A stretch of 64,000 nt of DNA from JBFLYC01 sp040756735 (GTDB taxonomy: Bacteria; Bacillota; DSM-16504; Desulfitibacterales; Desulfitibacteraceae): positions 1-64,000 of the forward strand of contig JBFLYC010000010.1 of assembly GCA_040756735.1 (NCBI GenBank). The letters are read 5' to 3'. The notes below the pieces were generated by a model. It saw nothing but the letters and a program-made list of their open reading frames with translations, ran no database searches and was not told where the DNA came from. Below are positions 1 to 7,417 of this stretch, piece by piece. The translations under genes and the position numbers were made by a program. The first letter of the stretch is position 1. Each line of letters begins with the position of its first letter.

Positions 1-180
1 GTTTTGCCCTGCTAGTTCCGTGCGGCAGAGATAATGTTCATTTCCAATTTTCAGTTCAACAGCCCTGGACTGCTGCAGGTCGCGTAGTAAATAAAGGTAC
101 TCCTGGTTTTTGTTTTTCTGCTCAGTTTTGGTGTTGCTTTTATTCGTTTCTTCGTATATGTTAATATGTGGAAAACTATG
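1..180 (-). other. Possible partial coding region running off the left edge
   Basis: The minus strand is open from about 180 down to base 1 and reads as a hydrophilic, Lys/Gln/Asn-rich stretch followed by a more ordered segment (LYLLRDLQQSRAVELKIG). Its composition looks like coding sequence. I see no clear start codon with a ribosome binding site, and the reading continues outside the window. I do not recognise the family. It would be divergent from the small helix-turn-helix gene at 202. It may be more debris of the broken restriction locus. Confidence 0.25.
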
Positions 181-201
181 TTTCTGCAAGGGGGTTATGT
201 A

Positions 202-429
202 ATGGAATATATAACAGCAAAGGAAGCAGCTGCAAAATGGGGCATTTCCCAAAGAAGAGTGCAGGTTCTCTGCGAGCAAAACAGAGTCGACGGTGCCAAG
301 CGTCTTGGCTGGGCATGGGCAATTCCTAAAGATGCTCCAAAGCCAGCCGATGCTAGGCTTAAAAGAGAAAATGGACAAGAAGTCAAGATAATAAAGAGAA
401 ATACTAGATCAGGAGGAGTTAACCAGTGA
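202..429 (+). CDS. Small helix-turn-helix DNA-binding protein, R-M locus associated
   Basis: A 75-residue protein beginning MEYITAKEAAAKWGIS. Its N-terminal half is a MerR/excisionase-type winged helix-turn-helix (ITAKEAAAKWGISQRRVQ, then the wing GWAWAIPKDA), and the tail is basic. An upstream in-frame ATG at 166 exists, but ATG 202 has the ribosome binding site (AAGGGGG, 188-194), so I start there. Its end overlaps the next frame (426) by four bases, implying translational coupling to the type III mod gene remnant. Such small HTH proteins commonly precede type III mod genes in Firmicutes. A regulatory role there is inferred. Confidence 0.7.
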   Translation: MEYITAKEAAAKWGISQRRVQVLCEQNRVDGAKRLGWAWAIPKDAPKPADARLKRENGQEVKIIKRNTRSGGVNQ

Positions 430-1446
430 GCGAAAAACTGCAGCGGGTTACCAAACTTTTAAGGGACATGTTTGAGTTGGAGAAATCAGATCTTGACTTT
501 GGCATATACCGGATCATGAATATCCGAAAAAACGAGATCAATAACTTCATTGAAAACACCCTTGCCGGTGAGGTTAACTCCATATTATCAAAATATGCTG
601 CCGACAACAGCCAGGTAAGAAAGCGTATGGAAGAAATTGAGAAGCAGTGTGAAAGCGTAGGGGTTAAGGTAGAGGACAGCAAGCTGAGAGAAGAATATGC
701 CGAATATAAGGCGCAGCTATCCTCCGGCACAGGAGTTGCCAAGCTGGAAAGTGATGTTTATTCAGCTTTATATAACTTTTTCAGCCGTTACTATGATGAG
801 GGAGATTTCATCAGCAAACGCCGCTACAAAGAAGGTGTTTATGCTATTCCCTATGAGGGGGAAGAAGTCAAACTTTACTGGGCCAACCATGACCAATACT
901 ATATCAAAACCAGCGAAAACTTCAGGGATTATTCCTTTAGGGTTGATGTGCAGGGAGAAAAATATACGATTCATTTTAAGCTGGTTGACGCCAATACCGA
1001 GCAAAATAACAACAAAGAAAGCGATGACAAAAAGCGCGAATTCATCCTGCTGGTGGCTTAAGAAAAAGTTTGTGGTTGAGACAAACTGGTGCATCACCTT
1101 TGATAAAATTGACGAGAGCTTCTATCCCGAAATAGCCGCAAATGACGCACAGCGGCAGGAATGGGTGGAACTGTATGCCATTGATGAGATTGCCGGGGAC
1201 TTGATGACAGTAGCCTATTCCAATCCGCTGACCGTAGATTTTTTAAGACAGAATAAAAACCTAGTGCTGGATACAAAGCATTTTACGACGGAATTCAAGG
1301 AGAGGCTGATTGCGAGCATTGACAATTTAGACGAGGAGACAAACGGCCTCTTAATTCACAGTGAGAATTTTCAGGCATTGAATTTGCTGCAGGAAAAGTA
1401 TCGGGAAAAGATTAAGTGTGTTTATATAGACCTGCCGTATAATACT
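426..1446 (+). pseudogene. Type III R-M methyltransferase (Mod), 5' part, frameshifted and truncated
   Basis: The first 211 codons read as the N-terminal region of a type III site-specific DNA methyltransferase (SEKLQRVTKLLRDMFELEKSD at the start). The frame ends at a stop at 1059-1061. The homologous reading resumes in the +1 frame (KKKFVVETNWCITFDKIDE), so there is a frameshift near 1050-1065. The protein then runs to the adenine-methyltransferase motif IV, which here reads DLPY instead of DPPY (about 1429-1440). It stops abruptly about 1446, where a reversed IS1182-type transposase fragment begins. All later motifs are missing, so the gene must be inactive. Related res pieces lie at 9.8 kb and 23.5 kb on the same strand. 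Confidence 0.85.
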
Positions 1447-2075
1447 AACGTGTTTGGCTTTATCGTTTTCTTCCCGGTAATGTCGGCACGCTTCCGGAAT
1501 CAGGCTTTCATCAAGCTTGGCCAGCTCTTTGACCAGGTTGGCGTTGGTGGTATAGATCAACTCCAGCCGGCCCATTTTCTTACAGTTGGCGCTGATCATA
1601 AAAGAGTCTTGACGTGCTTTAGTGGTATCCATGCCGGTTACCTCAATCAGTGCTCCGGTTAAGCTGAACACTTCTTCGGCTAAAAGATCAACGTTGTGGT
1701 TCAAACTATAATCATAAAGGCGACCCCTGAAGTTGCTAACGGTGTTGATGCAGAGCCGCTCTTTTTCAAAATCGGTAATGCCTAAAGCATACTGCACACG
1801 ATAATCGAAGTATAAAGCACCGATCATCTCTTCGTCAGTCCACCCATTTAGATCTTTTAAAAACAGCAGGCCGACGATGATGTTTACCGGGGTATTAGGG
1901 CGGCTGTAGTTTTCACTGAACAATACCGCAAAGCGCTCTTCGTTGATGTTTTTAAAGATATTTTTGTAGAAGTAAGGTGCCCAGGTTTTCGCCAGCGCTT
2001 CTAAAACATACTTGGGGAACAGCAAGCAGGGGTCCAAGACACTGATTTGCCCTTGGTTGGGGTTTTCTTGAACAT
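1447..2075 (-). mobile_element. IS1182-type transposase fragment (frameshifted, 3'-truncated)
   Basis: On the minus strand a start with good ribosome binding site (AGGAGGAAAT, then ATG at 2075) opens MFKKTPTKGKSVSWTP. The family sequence then continues in another frame from about 2030 (CLLFPKYVLEALAKTW, NYSRPNTPVNIIVGLLFLK). These are hallmarks of the N-terminal DUF772 region of IS1182/IS5-group transposases. Only about 205 residues remain. The reading ends near 1450, exactly where mod sequence begins, so the DDE catalytic region is absent and the element cannot move alone. I could not identify terminal inverted repeats. The junction with mod shows that an insertion or rearrangement destroyed the R-M gene. 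Confidence 0.8.
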
Positions 2076-2416
2076 ATTACTATTTCCTCCTGATTGTGGT
2101 GAAATTGAGATATTTTATTATACTCATTATACACCATACAGGTCAAAATTGGAAGCTATTTTGAGCATTATCGCGTAAAATAGATTTATTTAGCATACTA
2201 TCCATAGTATATCGTTCAAAATGGTGTTATTTGAGTGTATTTACAAGATCAACTATTTCATAAGAATAGATGCGACCTTTTTGGGTTTGAATCATGTATT
2301 TAAATAGAGAAAAAGATATGAAAATAGAGAATTGTAACGATTCGTGCTATAATATTAAAAAAGCCGCAGAAAAAAAGAAAGTATAAATTTGCGGCGGACA
2401 GTAAGAGGGTATTTTC
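2076..2416 (+). promoter_or_regulatory. AT-rich upstream region of the exopolysaccharide operon with a likely -10 box
   Basis: This 340-bp gap separates the transposase remnant from the polysaccharide cluster. It contains a perfect TATAAT at 2348-2353, with only a poor -35 at 17 bp spacing. An A-rich leader follows, then the first gene at 2417. I see no clear riboswitch or terminator. The rest is AT-rich sequence in which I recognise nothing. Confidence 0.4.
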
Positions 2417-3562
2417 GTGAAGAAGAAAAAAAACCTTATTCTGTTAATAATGTTAATTGCCGTTTTTAGTGTGGCATCGTGCATCCCCAAAAAAACAGAA
2501 ATAGATGAGAGAGAAACAGCGGAGGCAGAAAGGCTTTTAAACCGTGAGGAACTGCTGCTGGGTTTTATTATGAGGGAGATGACTTCACCCTATGGCGGTA
2601 TATATACGAATTATAACAGGGAAGGGGTATTTGAATACGGTGTCAGAGGTTGGGAAGTGCTCTCCGAATCTGTAGGTTTAATGATGTATTATGCTGTGAT
2701 TAAAGAAAATAAAGAGGTGTTCGATGCACAGTACAGGTTCCTTACTGAAAGGATGATGACAAAAGAAGGGTTTATTCCCTGGAAGGTTAATGAAGATGGA
2801 ACACCGACTTCTTCAAGCAGTGCGGCGATTGATGATATCAGAATAGCGTATTCCCTCATTAAAGCACATCAATTGTGGAAAGACAGCAGGTATCTGCAAA
2901 CTGCCAAAAAAATTGCTTACAATTTAGTAAAATATGGAGTATATAAAAACTATTTGATCGATTTTTATGACTGGGAATTTGGAACAAAGGGGAGTAGTGT
3001 TAAGCTTTCATATATAGATATTGTAGGATTAAAGGCCCTTGCTTCGTACCAACCGGGTTTGCTGAGGGTAGCGGATACGGGTTTGGATCTGCTGAGAAAA
3101 TCACTTTTTTCTCCGCAGTATCCGTTTCGCAGGATACTGTATGACATTGAAAAAAAGACCTTTAAGAACGAATCTGCAGTAAACATGATCGATACATTAT
3201 ATGTTTCAATCCACTTATCGGAAGCCGGAATAAAACAAAGGAAGATGCTGGATTGGATGAGGAAGGAAATAGGTGAAAGGGGTAAAATATACGGGCGGTA
3301 CCATCCGAGCAAAGGGCAGCCGGCAGTAAATTTCGAATCTGCGGCAGTTTATGCTTTAGGGGTGCAGCTTTCAATAAAAGAAGGGGATAGGGAACTGGCA
3401 GACATCCTCATGGAAAGGCTCTTAACCCTTCAGGATACGCGTGAAAACGCTCAGACCTATGGTGGTTTTGTTGACCCGTTCGAGGGTGACGGCCATTCCT
3501 TTGATAATCTGCAGGCCCTTATTGCTATGGCTTTACTGCATAATAGAGAGGGGAAACGGTGA
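2417..3562 (+). CDS. GH8-like lipoprotein, exopolysaccharide cluster (PssZ/BcsZ-type)
   Basis: A 381-residue exported protein. The signal peptide ends in a lipobox (ASC, Cys about residue 22), so it should be a lipoprotein; the GTG start at 2417 gives KKKKN directly. The body resembles glycoside hydrolase family 8: SESVGLMMYYAV holds the expected catalytic Glu, SSAAIDDIRIAYSLIKA matches the GH8 DxxIA segment, and YDWEFG and NFESAAVYAL follow. BcsZ and Listeria PssZ are family members that cut the nascent polymer or biofilm glycan. It is first in a tightly packed five-gene cluster and its stop overlaps the next start (TGATG). The role in trimming the polymer made by the GT2 at 6.1 kb is inferred. 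Confidence 0.75.
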   Translation: MKKKKNLILLIMLIAVFSVASCIPKKTEIDERETAEAERLLNREELLLGFIMREMTSPYGGIYTNYNREGVFEYGVRGWEVLSESVGLMMYYAVIKENKEVFDAQYRFLTERMMTKEGFIPWKVNEDGTPTSSSSAAIDDIRIAYSLIKAHQLWKDSRYLQTAKKIAYNLVKYGVYKNYLIDFYDWEFGTKGSSVKLSYIDIVGLKALASYQPGLLRVADTGLDLLRKSLFSPQYPFRRILYDIEKKTFKNESAVNMIDTLYVSIHLSEAGIKQRKMLDWMRKEIGERGKIYGRYHPSKGQPAVNFESAAVYALGVQLSIKEGDRELADILMERLLTLQDTRENAQTYGGFVDPFEGDGHSFDNLQALIAMALLHNREGKR

Positions 3563-4416
3563 TGAAAAGTACCAAAATACAAATAGGCGGAGGGATAATA
3601 TTAATCCTTATAATCTTTGCTGTTTTAGTTACTTTTATTTTTATTGAATACCAGCATTTGCCAATTGAAATATATTTCCTTTTTGCTCTGAATACCTTAT
3701 TGATTGTTTTTGCGTATTCTTTAGGCCTTGTAGCCGGGCTTATAGGAAGCATGGCTGCAGTTTTTGGCTACGGCACCTATTTAATATACGCTGCAGTTGT
3801 AAAGGGGCTGATGATGGAAGTAAATTATCAGCAGGTCATGTGGCTGTTCCTCTTTCCTTTGAGTTCATACATTTCCGGCAGGCTTTCTTCGACAATAAAG
3901 GATGTGGTTGAAAAATCAGAAAAATATGTAAAGGATATGGAAGAGCTTGTGCTTTTAGACAAGGAAACCGGTTTTAGCAATTCAAAGAAGTTTTACCTTG
4001 ACCTTTCGGAGGAGATAAGCAAATCTAAAAGATATGGGACTCCCCTCAGCATAATGCTTATTAAGCTGCAGTATTTTGATGAGCTAAGGTCAATTTATGG
4101 AAATGAGGTATGCAGCAAAGCGGTTATAAAAATCAGCGAAAAGATAACGGAGCTTATAAGGGACATCGATAAAAAAGCGAGACTTGAGGCGGATAAATTC
4201 GCACTTATACTGTCAAATACCGATGAAAAAGGAGCAGCGATCCTTAAAGAAAGGCTGATAAAATCCTTGGAGGATTTAGAAATAAGAAATGATAAGGATA
4301 GGAAAAAACTGAATATAAGTTTTAAAATAGGGATTGCACAGCTTAAGGATAAACAAGAGGATCCATTTGCTTTTAAGGAAAGGGCAGAGAGGGAATTGGA
4401 GTACGATGTAAGATGA
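3562..4416 (+). CDS. Membrane GGDEF-like protein, active site lost, c-di-GMP I-site kept
   Basis: About 284 residues. Three or four N-terminal membrane helices (roughly residues 7-30, 36-82, 92-107) are followed by a coiled linker and a GGDEF-fold domain (LLDKETGFSNSKKFYLDL onward). The signature that should read GGDEF reads EADKF (about 210-214), so diguanylate cyclase activity is not expected. Five residues before it lies RDID (about 201-204), the RxxD inhibitory site in its exact canonical spacing. This pattern is known from I-site c-di-GMP receptors such as Listeria PssE and Pseudomonas PelD. The synthase downstream has no PilZ domain, so this protein is the likely c-di-GMP sensor (inference). 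ATG 3562 overlaps the previous stop; GTG 3559 is an alternative start. Confidence 0.8.
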   Translation: MKSTKIQIGGGIILILIIFAVLVTFIFIEYQHLPIEIYFLFALNTLLIVFAYSLGLVAGLIGSMAAVFGYGTYLIYAAVVKGLMMEVNYQQVMWLFLFPLSSYISGRLSSTIKDVVEKSEKYVKDMEELVLLDKETGFSNSKKFYLDLSEEISKSKRYGTPLSIMLIKLQYFDELRSIYGNEVCSKAVIKISEKITELIRDIDKKARLEADKFALILSNTDEKGAAILKERLIKSLEDLEIRNDKDRKKLNISFKIGIAQLKDKQEDPFAFKERAERELEYDVR

Positions 4417-6092
4417 AAAGGGCAGCTTTTTTGTTAGTTTTTATAATATTAATGACAATATTATTGACGGGTTTAAACGTTGCTAGTCTGCAGGGAGAAT
4501 CCCTTAAACCGATCCTTGTGGTTTACGATAACCCGAATTTACTTAGCCGGGATCATTCCGGGCTTCTTAATGACTTCTCCGTAATATTCTCGGAACAGCT
4601 GGGCCATTTCAATACAGAAGTAGACGTAGTATTGGAAAATGAATACAAAGATGGAATGCTGGAAGGCTACCAGTATATCTTTTATCTGTCTTTAAGGGAG
4701 AAATATTCCGTTAACCGGGCGCTTCTCAAGGATATTGCCGAGACTGCCAGGCCGGTGGTCTGGTATGGAGAAGGGATAGAAGAGCTCCTAAATGCAAATC
4801 AAAATATCCATTTAAAATTTCGCGGCAGGTCAAAGACCTATCATCTCGTTGAATATAATGAAAAGGTTTTTAACTTAGGCCAGAATGCTGGAATAAACCT
4901 GCTGTTAGAGCCTTTAAGTGAAGAAGTTGTCGTTTATGGAAAGGTCAGCGACGGCAAAAGGGTCTACCCATTAATGGCTAACTGGAAGAATTACTGGTTC
5001 ATGTCAGGGCTGGATACTTCCGGAGTAAAGTACCTTGTATTTAGTGATGTGCTGCATGAAATTTTCGGGGAATACCACAGCGAATACAGGAAGGTATATC
5101 TGAGAATTGAGGATGTAAGCCCTATTAGTTCACCGAAAAACCTTATGGAAATAGCCGATTACCTCTACAGTAAAAAAATACCTTTTATTATTGTACTGAT
5201 TCCGGCTTATATCAACCCCGAGACCGGTGTCGAAGCATCTATTACAGACAAACCGGAGGTCATTGAGGCTGTTAGATATATGGTAGAACGGGGTGGAACC
5301 GTAGTACTGCACGGCTACACCCATCAGCACTACAAAGAAGAGACAGGGGAAGGGTTTGAATTTTGGGATGCCTTTGAAGACAGGCCCCTTAATGTAAACT
5401 ATGCTGATTATGTTGGGGAAAGGGTTTTAAAAGGCATAGAGATTTGCCTGGAAAACGGCCTGTATCCCCTGGCTTTTGAACCGCCCCATTATGCGATGGC
5501 CCAGGATGGCTACAGAGAATTGAAGAAATATTTCTCTACGGTGATCGGCCAGCTGCAGACTACAGACAGGAGATTTGCCTCTGTGCCGCTGCCGTACGAG
5601 GTAAGAGATACCAAGAGATTTAACCGATTCCTGCCGGAGTCCCTTGGATATGTGGAACTGGATGGCAGTTACGGTGTGGAAAATATCTTAAATAATGCCG
5701 GGAAATTGCTTATTGTAAGGGATGCCGTTACGGGGGTCTTCTTTCACCCCTTTATGGATATGGAATATCTTGAGCAGATTGTGGAAGGGCTTGAATCAAT
5801 GGGGTATGTCTTTGCGGATTTGGGGAAAGAGGACAACTGGGTGAGGATTGGGGAGCACTATATAAGGAGCATAGAAGGGAATATACTATATGAAGGCCCT
5901 TTATTGAAAAAGGAAAAAACAAAATCAGGGGTTAAAGAGGAGGAAAAAAAATCCGCATTTCACAGAAGTGTAGAAATTATCGCCACATTTTTAGCTGTTT
6001 TTGTGGGCGTTAACATCTTGAGGTTTATCATCATATTTTTCAAGGTTAAAAAACGGCAGAAAAAAATCTTGTTCAAAGAGAGGGAATTGTAA
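4413..6092 (+). CDS. DUF2334 polysaccharide-deacetylase-like membrane protein
   Basis: A 559-residue protein with an N-terminal signal/anchor (residues 5-25) and a C-terminal membrane helix (about 520-542) followed by a basic tail. The central region fits DUF2334, a carbohydrate esterase 4-like fold: YRKVYLRIEDVSP holds the acidic metal-site residues, then PFIIVLIPAYINPE, VVLHGYTHQHY with its His pair, and PLAFEPPHYA. Family members are predicted zinc-dependent deacetylases of extracellular polysaccharides. The first ~200 residues look like a separate glutamine-amidotransferase-like Rossmann domain. The start overlaps the previous gene by four bases. It probably modifies the polymer made by the neighbouring GT2, by deacetylation on the outer face (inference). 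Confidence 0.7.
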   Translation: MKRAAFLLVFIILMTILLTGLNVASLQGESLKPILVVYDNPNLLSRDHSGLLNDFSVIFSEQLGHFNTEVDVVLENEYKDGMLEGYQYIFYLSLREKYSVNRALLKDIAETARPVVWYGEGIEELLNANQNIHLKFRGRSKTYHLVEYNEKVFNLGQNAGINLLLEPLSEEVVVYGKVSDGKRVYPLMANWKNYWFMSGLDTSGVKYLVFSDVLHEIFGEYHSEYRKVYLRIEDVSPISSPKNLMEIADYLYSKKIPFIIVLIPAYINPETGVEASITDKPEVIEAVRYMVERGGTVVLHGYTHQHYKEETGEGFEFWDAFEDRPLNVNYADYVGERVLKGIEICLENGLYPLAFEPPHYAMAQDGYRELKKYFSTVIGQLQTTDRRFASVPLPYEVRDTKRFNRFLPESLGYVELDGSYGVENILNNAGKLLIVRDAVTGVFFHPFMDMEYLEQIVEGLESMGYVFADLGKEDNWVRIGEHYIRSIEGNILYEGPLLKKEKTKSGVKEEEKKSAFHRSVEIIATFLAVFVGVNILRFIIIFFKVKKRQKKILFKEREL

Positions 6093-7397
6093 TTGGGCCT
6101 TACATCGATGGATTTTTTGTTCTTATATGCATTAATCTCCATATGGATTATGTTGTTGTACCACATCTTTTTGGCTTTCAGCGGCTATCGTTACCATGAA
6201 GAGGTTTACACGGACCCTGAAGCTGTACTATCAGCCATTAAGGAATACCCTTTTGTAACTATACTAGTTCCTGCCCATAATGAAGAAAAGGTTATTGGGC
6301 GGACGGTTAGGGCTATAATGAACATGGATTATCCTCAGGATAAATTTGAGCTTATTGTGATAAATGACTGTTCTTCAGACAGGACGGGAGAAATACTACA
6401 GGAGCTACAGAAAGATTACTATAATCTAAAGGTAATTACAGTTTTGCCGCCCGAAGGGGGAAAGGGAAAGGCTGCTGCCCTGAATAGAGGATTGAGAGAA
6501 GCTAAAGGAGAATATATAGCAGTATATGATGCCGATAATACCCCTGAAAGAATGGCCCTAAGGTATCTTGTGGCCGCCATAGTTCAGAATCCTCAATTAG
6601 CTAGTGTTGTGGGCAAATTTAGAACTAGGAACAAAGATAGAAATATTCTAACCCGGTTTATAAACATAGAGACCCTCGGCTTTCAATGGATTTCCCAGGC
6701 AGGAAGGTGGAAGCTTTTCAACATTTCTACCATCCCGGGGACAAATTATATTATAAGAAAAAGTATTTTGGACAGATTGGGGGGATGGAACGAAAAGGCC
6801 ATTACAGAAGATACGGAACTGAGCATAAGGGTATATGAAATGGGCTACAGGGAAGATACTGAGTTTAGTATGGAGATCTACGGCTTGGGTTACAAAATAA
6901 AATTTTTCCCTCTTGCGGTTACATGGGAACAGGAACCGGAAACCTGGAAGGTATGGCTTAAACAGAGGACTAGGTGGGTAAGGGGAAATATATATGTCAT
7001 CGGGGAATATTTATTTAAGCTGCTTTCTATAAAAAGGAAGATTATTGCCCTTGACATTCTGTACTTTTTTTCTATATATTTCCTGTTTCTTTCTTCTATA
7101 TTGATTTCTGATATAATATTCATTTCCGAGGTCCTTGGTATATCCAATTTAACATTGCGGGGTCCCTTTTTCGTGTTGTGGGTGCTTGCATACATATTAT
7201 TTGTGATAGAGATGACAATAGCGGTTAATCTTGAAAAGGGTGAAGGGAATTTAAAAAACATTTTGCTAATAGCTCTAATGTATTTTACATATTGCCAGAT
7301 GTGGATATTCCTTACTTTAAGAAGCTTCTATTTATCCTTCAAGGATAGGTTGATGGGTATAAAAACCGTAAAATGGTATAAGACCGAAAGATTTTAA
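6093..7397 (+). CDS. Processive family 2 glycosyltransferase (BcsA/PssC-like) with internal repeat
   Basis: A 434-residue membrane glycosyltransferase starting at TTG 6093, directly after the previous stop. One N-terminal helix (5-28) is followed by the GT-A domain: VPAHNEEKVIGRTV, VINDCSSD, the DxD-equivalent YDADNTPE, TED (about 232) and QRTRW (about 293). Three or four C-terminal helices follow. This is the full motif set of processive beta-glycan synthases. The residues around TED are duplicated in tandem (EDTELSIRVYEMGYR followed by EDTEFSMEIYGLGYK). There is no C-terminal PilZ domain, so c-di-GMP control would need another protein, probably the GGDEF-like one at 3.6 kb. The sugar polymerised cannot be read from sequence. 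Confidence 0.85.
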   Translation: MGLTSMDFLFLYALISIWIMLLYHIFLAFSGYRYHEEVYTDPEAVLSAIKEYPFVTILVPAHNEEKVIGRTVRAIMNMDYPQDKFELIVINDCSSDRTGEILQELQKDYYNLKVITVLPPEGGKGKAAALNRGLREAKGEYIAVYDADNTPERMALRYLVAAIVQNPQLASVVGKFRTRNKDRNILTRFINIETLGFQWISQAGRWKLFNISTIPGTNYIIRKSILDRLGGWNEKAITEDTELSIRVYEMGYREDTEFSMEIYGLGYKIKFFPLAVTWEQEPETWKVWLKQRTRWVRGNIYVIGEYLFKLLSIKRKIIALDILYFFSIYFLFLSSILISDIIFISEVLGISNLTLRGPFFVLWVLAYILFVIEMTIAVNLEKGEGNLKNILLIALMYFTYCQMWIFLTLRSFYLSFKDRLMGIKTVKWYKTERF

Positions 7398-7417
7398 AGA
7401 GACTGTGGGGGTAAAGA

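Noticed and set aside
697..1050. N-terminal ~115 codons of a long plus frame that covers the mod remnant
   Set aside because: Only the part after about 1050 is homologous to Mod; the earlier part is the shadow of the real frame beginning at 426.
3562..4416. Active diguanylate cyclase
   Set aside because: The GGDEF signature is EADKF; the catalytic Gly-Gly and Glu are missing.
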